Of a DNA stretch of 11,049 bases, positions 6,495 to 11,049 are shown piece after piece. The DNA comes from Paraktedonobacter sp035294465 (lineage in GTDB: Bacteria; Chloroflexota; Ktedonobacteria; Ktedonobacterales; Ktedonobacteraceae), in contig DATGKW010000105.1 in the NCBI GenBank assembly GCA_035294465.1, positions 1-11,049 of the forward strand. The letters run 5' to 3'. Within the stretch, counting starts at the first letter, position 1. Each line of letters starts with the position of its first letter. The notes under the pieces are model-generated. The model did no database searches, was not told where the DNA came from, and was given only the letters and a program-made list of their open reading frames with translations. Made by a program: the position numbers and the translations under genes.

Positions 6495-6521
6495 TTTGCA
6501 CTCTCCTGCTGAGAGTGCTAA
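6495..6521 (+). promoter_or_regulatory. CIRCE operator for the HrcA repressor
   Basis: TTTGCACTC-N9-GAGTGCTAA matches the CIRCE consensus TTAGCACTC-N9-GAGTGCTAA at 17 of 18 arm positions; only the third base of the left arm differs (T for A). It begins about 3 bases after the predicted transcription start, the usual place for HrcA to block groESL at normal temperature. HrcA is known to need GroEL for folding, which closes a feedback loop. hrcA itself is not in the window. Confidence 0.95.
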
Positions 6522-6580
6522 TATGAGGACGAAATCTATTTCCCGTTCACAAAGAAAAAACTACTGGGAGGAAGAAGTAA

Positions 6581-6883
6581 ATGACAGCAGTGAGTGTAAA
6601 AATCAAGCCACTGGGTGACCGCATTGTGGTAAAGCCCCTGTCCGGTGAAACTCAGACCAAAAGCGGGATCGTCCTGCCGGATACCGCCAAAGAGAAGCCC
6701 CAGGAGGGCGAGGTTCTGGCTGTCGGGCCTGGCAAAGTTCTGGATAACGGCAAACGCGTGTCCTCTGAGATCCAGGTGGGTCAGCGAGTCCTGTTCGCCA
6801 AATACGCCGGAACCGAAGTCAAGATGGACGGCGAGGAGTTTTTAATTCTCCGCGAAAGCGATATCATGGGTATTGTTGAGTAG
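6581..6883 (+). CDS. groES: Co-chaperonin GroES
   Basis: The 100-residue product is the usual size of GroES (about 95-100), the heptameric lid that caps the GroEL folding chamber in the cytosol. The N-terminal strand KIKPLGDRIVVKP (7-19), the mobile loop with the GroEL-binding IVL tripeptide at 30-32, and the EGEVLAVGPGK turn are all present. The start is fixed by GGGAGG (6566-6571) nine bases before the ATG. It is first in a two-gene operon controlled by the CIRCE element, with groEL 51 bases downstream. No unusual residues were seen. Confidence 0.98.
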   Translation: MTAVSVKIKPLGDRIVVKPLSGETQTKSGIVLPDTAKEKPQEGEVLAVGPGKVLDNGKRVSSEIQVGQRVLFAKYAGTEVKMDGEEFLILRESDIMGIVE

Positions 6884-6934
6884 CTAACGGTTGCTGCTCT
6901 TTTCTCTCCACTATACATTTTAGGAGTACGTTTC

Positions 6935-8578
6935 GTGGCTAAGAGACTACAATTTGATGAGGAAGCGCGCCAGTCTTTGAAAAAGGGCATGGATACGTTG
7001 GCAGGCGCAGTGCGGGTGACGCTTGGGCCAAAGGGCCGCAACGTCGTGCTGGATAAAAAATTCGGCGCACCAACGATCACCAACGATGGCGTAACCATTG
7101 CGCGCGATATCGACCTGCCCGATCCCTTTGAGAATATGGGCGCGCAGTTGCTCAAAGAGGTCGCGACCAAAACCAACGACGTGGCCGGAGATGGCACAAC
7201 AACCGCGACCGTGCTGGCCCAGGCAATTATTACCGAGGGCTTGAAGAACCTGGCCGCAGGAGCCAATCCGATGATCTTGCGTCGCGGCCTGGAGAAGGGT
7301 ACCGATGCTGTGGTCGCCGAAATCAAGGCGATGAGCAAGCAGATCGATACCCGGGAGGAGATCGCTCAGGTCGCCGCGATCTCAGCCAGCGACCCGGAGA
7401 TAGGCGAACTGATCGCTGAAGTCATGGAGAAGGTCGGTAAAGACGGCGTTATCACGGTTGAAGAGGGCCGCGGTCTGGCGATGGAGCGTGAGTATACCGA
7501 AGGCATGCAGTTTGATCGAGGCTATATCTCAGCCTATATGGTGACGAACGCCGAGCGCATGGAAGCCAGCCTGGATAACCCTTTCATTTTGATTACCGAT
7601 AAAAAAATCAGCGCGATTGCCGATATTCTGCCCCTGCTGGAAAAGGTCGTGCAGACCGGACGCAAGGAGCTGGTGATCATCGCCGAGGATATTGACGGTG
7701 AGGCTCTGGCGACCCTGGTGGTGAATAAGCTGCGTGGTACCTTCAATGTTCTGGGCGTGAAGGCCCCCGGCTTCGGGGATCGACGCGAGGCTATGCTAGA
7801 AGATATCGCGATTCTGACTGGTGGGCGCGTGATTACCGAGAAGGCCGGCCTGAAGCTGGATGCGGCTACCTTGCAGGATCTTGGCCGCGCTCGCACTGTG
7901 ACCGCGACCAAAGATGAGACCACGATTGTCGAAGGAGCTGGCTCATCCGAGGCGATTCAAGCGCGTGTAAAGCAGATCCGAGCGCAGATCGAGGAGACCA
8001 CCAGCGACTATGACCGCGAGAAGCTCCAGGAGCGCCTGGCCAAGCTGGCCGGAGGCGTTGGAGTCATTAAGGTTGGCGCTGCAACCGAGGTAGAGATGAA
8101 AGAGAAGAAGCATCGGGTAGAAGATGCGCTCTCTGCGACTCGCGCCGCCATTGAAGAGGGTATTGTGCCGGGTGGTGGTGTAACCCTGGTCGATGCCATC
8201 CCGGTGCTGGATAACGTCAAGGTTGCTGCCGGAGATGAGCAGACGGGCATCAACATTCTGCGCCGCGCTCTTGAAGAGCCGCTGCGCCAGATTGCGATCA
8301 ATGCCGGTAAGGATGGCTCGGTGGTGGTCAACCACGTGGCTACCTCGCAGCGTGGGATCGGCTTCGACGCGCTGAAGGGGGAGTATGTTGATATGCTCAA
8401 GGCTGGCATTATCGATCCGGCCAAAGTCACGCGTTCTGCTCTGCAAAACGCAGCCAGTATCGCGAGCATGTTCCTGACTACCGATGCGCTCATCACCGAC
8501 GCACCGGAGGAGGAGAACGCTAACGCTGCTGCCGGTGCAGGTATGGGCGGTATGGGCGGCATGGGCGGCATGATGTAG
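6935..8578 (+). CDS. groEL: Chaperonin GroEL
   Basis: The 547-residue product is a full-length group I chaperonin, the tetradecameric ATPase that folds proteins together with GroES. Visible signatures: GPKGRNVVLDKKFGAP (31-46), TNDGVTIARDI (49-59, with Asp51 equivalent to E. coli Asp52), the nucleotide loop GDGTTT (85-90, Asp86), Asp397 (equivalent to the hydrolytic Asp398), the family signature AAIEEGIVPGGG (404-415), and a flexible Gly-Met tail ending GGMGGMGGMM. Translation starts at GTG with TAGGAG (6921-6926) eight bases upstream. It is the second gene of the groESL operon and is followed 20 bases later by a strong hairpin. It keeps the GGM tail typical of the main housekeeping copy. Confidence 0.98.
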   Translation: MAKRLQFDEEARQSLKKGMDTLAGAVRVTLGPKGRNVVLDKKFGAPTITNDGVTIARDIDLPDPFENMGAQLLKEVATKTNDVAGDGTTTATVLAQAIITEGLKNLAAGANPMILRRGLEKGTDAVVAEIKAMSKQIDTREEIAQVAAISASDPEIGELIAEVMEKVGKDGVITVEEGRGLAMEREYTEGMQFDRGYISAYMVTNAERMEASLDNPFILITDKKISAIADILPLLEKVVQTGRKELVIIAEDIDGEALATLVVNKLRGTFNVLGVKAPGFGDRREAMLEDIAILTGGRVITEKAGLKLDAATLQDLGRARTVTATKDETTIVEGAGSSEAIQARVKQIRAQIEETTSDYDREKLQERLAKLAGGVGVIKVGAATEVEMKEKKHRVEDALSATRAAIEEGIVPGGGVTLVDAIPVLDNVKVAAGDEQTGINILRRALEEPLRQIAINAGKDGSVVVNHVATSQRGIGFDALKGEYVDMLKAGIIDPAKVTRSALQNAASIASMFLTTDALITDAPEEENANAAAGAGMGGMGGMGGMM

Positions 8579-8887
8579 ACCAGGCTTTCCACTCAAGAGA
8601 GAAGCAGAGCGGATGTAACAGCTCTGCTTCTTTAGTTGTCTTCATCTCAGCAGGTTTGGATGAGCCAGTATACTCTATATTAGAGTTTGGATACCGTCGG
8701 GACATCCTTGCTACAGGATCTGTTCACTTGGGAGCTACCAGAGCAGCTCTCGAAGAAGTAATCGGGGCACCCGGTCCGATTACTTCGCGTCCCACTTTTA
8801 CCTCCTTTTGACATATGGCCCGAAGGACTGTAATGGCCTCTGTCCCGATGGTATCCTTTTTCCTTTCTCTTCTGGCTGCTGCTGCGT
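8579..8887. other. Intergenic region between convergent groEL and L,D-transpeptidase genes
   Basis: These 309 bases hold the groESL terminator, a 15-bp odd palindrome ACTCTA-TAT-TAGAGT (8672-8686), a perfect 11-bp stem GAAGTAATCGG/CCGATTACTTC (8755-8765 and 8776-8786), and on the minus strand AAAAGGAGGT (8809-8800) before a GTG at 8795 that opens a 23-codon frame ending at 8724. No clear T-tract terminator for the minus-strand transpeptidase gene is seen; the 8755-8786 hairpin, about 100 bases past its stop, may serve that end. Confidence 0.5.
8598..8633 (+). terminator. Terminator of the groESL operon
   Basis: AGAAGCAGAGC (8600-8610) and GCTCTGCTTCT (8621-8631) form a perfect 11-bp stem with a 10-base loop, extendable by two weaker pairs, 20 bases after the groEL stop. 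The T tract is short (TTTAGTT), but position and stability support termination of the operon. Confidence 0.75.
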
Positions 8888-9514
8888 TTAATGCATAATC
8901 CAGACGGTTGTTCCATCAGGTGCCCAGTTATAGAGCCAGGCAGCAACATCGAGGGGAACAGAGATACATCCGTGCGATCCCCATTCCCAGCCATAGGTGG
9001 GATCGTAATGCCAGCCGTTCGTGCCAGGACCATACACAGTGTGCCACCAGGCGTCGTGAATGAAGTATCCTCCCCATCTCCATTCGAGCGCGTACTGCAC
9101 GCGGGTTGGTGGATACCAGTAGGGGGAACTTTTCGGCCATGGTGAATAGAAGGTGGCCGGACTGAGTTTCCTGAAGATATGATATACACCGGTTGGCGTG
9201 GGCAGTTGGGGACGGCCGGTAGTGACTGGCGTATCAAGAAGCTCCTGACCATTTTTATAGATATACATCCACTGTTGGGATAGGCTAACCAGGATTACTT
9301 TGCCATACATATGCTTCACCAGACTGCCGTAAAACGCGGATGCCTTCATCTCGCGGGCGTCTGAGGCGTTGATGCCAGATGACCTGGCGTTGTATGCGTG
9401 GGCTATCTGTAGGTAGGCATTTCCGGGGAATGCAAGTGTGTTGAAGGATAAAAAAAGCCCCAGAAACAGAGCGCACAGCTTTGAGCAGCATAGTATCCGG
9501 TTGACTCTTTGCAT
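8888..9514 (-). CDS. Secreted L,D-transpeptidase (YkuD domain)
   Basis: A 208-residue exported enzyme of the YkuD family, which forms 3-3 cross-links in peptidoglycan or attaches proteins to it, using a catalytic cysteine. An N-terminal signal sequence (basic residues, then a hydrophobic core at about 12-29) is followed by a short linker. The YkuD domain spans about 71-207: KVILVSLSQQWMYIYKNGQ (72-90) is the typical first strand pair, TPTGVYHI (106-113) the substrate-side turn, His153 in YFIHDAWW, and SHGCISV (180-186) with Cys183 as nucleophile. The domain is rich in Trp and Tyr between 123 and 178. No LysM or other wall-binding domain is present. The start is well set: AAAGGAGGAGG (9528-9518) lies just before the ATG. 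It is a single-gene unit convergent with groESL. Confidence 0.93.
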   Translation of the reverse strand: MQRVNRILCCSKLCALFLGLFLSFNTLAFPGNAYLQIAHAYNARSSGINASDAREMKASAFYGSLVKHMYGKVILVSLSQQWMYIYKNGQELLDTPVTTGRPQLPTPTGVYHIFRKLSPATFYSPWPKSSPYWYPPTRVQYALEWRWGGYFIHDAWWHTVYGPGTNGWHYDPTYGWEWGSHGCISVPLDVAAWLYNWAPDGTTVWIMH

Positions 9515-9649
9515 ACACCTCCTCCTTTAGTTAGTGGTATGAAGGTTTTCTTGTTAAACTATAGAGAAACAGGCAAAAAATACATACTGATACGAGAATA
9601 ATCAGGAATTCATAAATAATCTGAAAAGAAACTGATGGTAAGCAAAGAG

Positions 9650-9691
9650 AAAAAAGCATGCGCCATCTGAAACTTCAGATGGCGCATGCTT
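9650..9691 (-). terminator. Strong terminator of the molybdoenzyme gene
   Basis: A perfect 17-bp inverted repeat (9654-9670 with 9675-9691, core GCATGCGCCATCTGA) with a 4-base loop is followed on the minus strand by TTTTTT (9655-9650, partly in the stem). It lies about 33 bases after the stop codon at 9724 and should keep transcription from running into the transpeptidase gene. Confidence 0.92.
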
Positions 9692-9723
9692 CGCATTTAA
9701 AAGAGGAGGTCGGATATCGGATG

Positions 9724-11049
9724 CTATGCAACGGTCACGCTGATGCTATCGTAGCCTGATGCCCCGTTGGGCTGAGGTGGGGTTTCGGTTGGATTCTGGA
9801 CGTTGCCTTGCATATCGATTGCACGTACAACAATGGTATAGTTACCCGGAGCTTTCGGTGTCCAGGAGATTTCCCAGAGCACCCAGGTCAGTTGCGAGAG
9901 AGGTTTTTTCAATGTGGCTATTTGCCAGGTATGGCCAGAATCGAAGCTGACATCAACCTCGCTGATCCCTTTGTTGCCGGAAAAAGCCACGCCTGCGATA
10001 TAGGTCCTTTTGTGGGCAGAGACCGACGCGCCATCCAGAGGTGTATCAATGCGCGAGGTCAACAGCACGGGTGCGGCATCGCTCCAGCCGCGCTGCTGCC
10101 AGTAACCCTGGTAGTCATAGTTTACCACCTCGATCTCCGTCAGCCACTTGACATGCTTCATGCCGTAGATGCCGGGAACCAGCACGCGAGCAGGGTAACC
10201 ATGGCCATCCGGCAAGGTCACGCCGTTCATACGCACGGCTACCAGCGTCGTTGGCTCCAGAGCTTTACTCAGATGGATGCTATCGGTGTAGTCGTCGTAG
10301 GCATGCAGCACAATCTTGGTCGCGCCCGCCTTCACGCCGCCCGCCTTTTGCAAGAAGGTGTCCAGACGTATGCCTTCCCAGAGGGCGTTGCTCATATAGG
10401 AGCCGCCAACCGTGTTGCTGATGCATTCCAGAGATTCGTACTGCTGCTGCATAGGCAGCGCCAGCATCTCTGAATAAGAGAGCGTATATGGATGCTCAAC
10501 CAGGCCAGTGACTTTGAGGCTCCATTCTTGAGCGCTGACTGTTGGATCGGTAAAGTTCTTCGAGACGATATAAAACTGATCGTTGGGGGTAATCTCAGGC
10601 GAGAGAAACTGCACAGGCTGAATGGTGCCGTAATCGGGCTTGGGCGGTGGCGAAATCTTCGGCTGGTAGCTCTTGAGCAGTTGTGCTACCGGCACCTTTG
10701 ATCCACCGCCCAGTCCCTGTGAAATAAATTCCCAGAGTCCAACGCCCACGGCTACAATGCCCGTCACAACTGCAATTTGTTTCAGCAGCGTGCGGCGAGG
10801 AGAGATCTCTTGCTGGTACCGCCGGCCGGAGTCCGTAGCTTTTTCTGCTTGAGATGCAACCAGCCAGCGTTGAGCGAAGACAAAGAGCAGGCCAAAGACC
10901 AGGCCCACGGCTGCCAGGCTGAGCAGCCCGTTCTCCAGGCCCACCGAGAGGTTTGCGCCGAAGACCCCGGAGCCAGTGAGCGGCAGCAGGATTAGCCCGG
11001 CGAAGAGCCAGAGAACAAGGGCCAGTAGCAATCCATAGCTCCAGCGTAG
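9724..11049 (-). CDS. Membrane-anchored sulfite-oxidase-type molybdopterin oxidoreductase (partial, N-terminus beyond window)
   Basis: The frame is open to the right edge, so the true start is outside; residues are counted here from the TTG codon at 11031. The N-terminal part has hydrophobic segments at about 1-18, 36-53 and 82-100, which should place the catalytic part outside the cell or near the membrane. Residues about 150-305 are an oxidoreductase molybdopterin-binding domain: SLECISNTVGG (200-210) with Cys203 as the expected molybdenum ligand, and GHGYPARVLVPGIYGMKHVK (276-295), the conserved cofactor and substrate-binding block. Residues about 318-412 form the Ig-like Mo-co dimerisation domain, including the SFDSGHTW turn (362-369). 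Members oxidise sulfite or reduce S- or N-oxides; the substrate here is not readable. No heme domain is fused, so an electron partner must be encoded elsewhere. Confidence 0.9.
   Translation of the reverse strand, partial: LRWSYGLLLALVLWLFAGLILLPLTGSGVFGANLSVGLENGLLSLAAVGLVFGLLFVFAQRWLVASQAEKATDSGRRYQQEISPRRTLLKQIAVVTGIVAVGVGLWEFISQGLGGGSKVPVAQLLKSYQPKISPPPKPDYGTIQPVQFLSPEITPNDQFYIVSKNFTDPTVSAQEWSLKVTGLVEHPYTLSYSEMLALPMQQQYESLECISNTVGGSYMSNALWEGIRLDTFLQKAGGVKAGATKIVLHAYDDYTDSIHLSKALEPTTLVAVRMNGVTLPDGHGYPARVLVPGIYGMKHVKWLTEIEVVNYDYQGYWQQRGWSDAAPVLLTSRIDTPLDGASVSAHKRTYIAGVAFSGNKGISEVDVSFDSGHTWQIATLKKPLSQLTWVLWEISWTPKAPGNYTIVVRAIDMQGNVQNPTETPPQPNGASGYDSISVTVA

Noticed and set aside
6372..6570. 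Minus-strand open stretch across the groESL promoter whose end reads ENSPELFAVFAQHFDRTLAR-like protein sequence
   Set aside because: No ATG, GTG or TTG exists in that frame over the open stretch, and it overlaps the groES promoter and CIRCE. Best read as chance, or at most a remnant.
7943..8596. Long minus-strand frames opposite groEL (also 6781-7338 and 7534-7923)
   Set aside because: They mirror the codon pattern of a full-length conserved groEL and groES and have no independent start signals.
8680..9252. Minus-strand frame of 190 codons overlapping the L,D-transpeptidase
   Set aside because: It is out of frame with the YkuD catalytic motifs and lacks a ribosome site; the transpeptidase frame has complete domain evidence.
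9808..10473. Plus-strand frame of 221 codons opposite the molybdoenzyme
   Set aside because: It lies antisense to a well-supported molybdopterin-domain protein and shows no domain motif of its own.

Overview
The window looks like chromosomal DNA of a Chloroflexota bacterium, most likely of the Ktedonobacteria type. This is inference from gene content and style rather than from a marker gene: a mid-GC genome (roughly 50-55% by eye), single genes with long intergenic leaders, a HrcA/CIRCE-controlled groESL pair, and an exported YkuD enzyme without any outer-membrane genes. No mobile element, CRISPR array, phage module or defence island is visible.

Layout from left to right. (1) 12-1964, minus: a large protein of uncertain family whose C-terminal half carries nucleoside-phosphorylase-like motifs. 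(2) 1965-2265: intergenic, with a strong two-tier RNA hairpin on the plus strand that encloses a 12-codon ORF and ends in a T tract. (3) 2266-3570, minus: a divergent protein resembling TcmP (three-Cys-motif partner), with no partner gene in the window. It faces (4) 3694-4323, plus: an alpha/beta hydrolase very close to the MhqD type. A palindromic operator-like site sits over the promoter of the TcmP-like gene. (5) 4381-5757, minus: a membrane O-acyltransferase (acyltransferase 3 family), convergent with the hydrolase across a short hairpin. (6) 5758-6114: intergenic, with a possible frameshifted small plus-strand ORF and a two-way terminator. (7) Two tandem initiator tRNA-Met(CAT) genes on the minus strand, 100 bp apart in register, behind one consensus promoter. 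(8) Divergently, promoter - CIRCE - groES - groEL - terminator on the plus strand. (9) 8888-9514, minus: a secreted L,D-transpeptidase. (10) 9724 to the right edge, minus: a membrane-anchored sulfite-oxidase-type molybdoenzyme, cut by the window end, with a textbook terminator.

The best-supported block is tRNA-fMet x2 / groESL, where promoters, operator and terminators can be read directly and functions are core housekeeping (translation initiation, protein folding under heat-shock control). The other genes appear to be independent transcription units for envelope work (acyltransferase, L,D-transpeptidase, molybdoenzyme) or stress/unknown roles (MhqD-like hydrolase, TcmP-like protein, phosphorylase-like protein). 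I do not see a convincing new multi-gene system. The items most worth a second look are the plus-strand hairpin RNA at 2191-2257, the orphan TcmP-like gene with its promoter-embedded palindrome, and the compensatory T-stem difference between the two initiator tRNAs.
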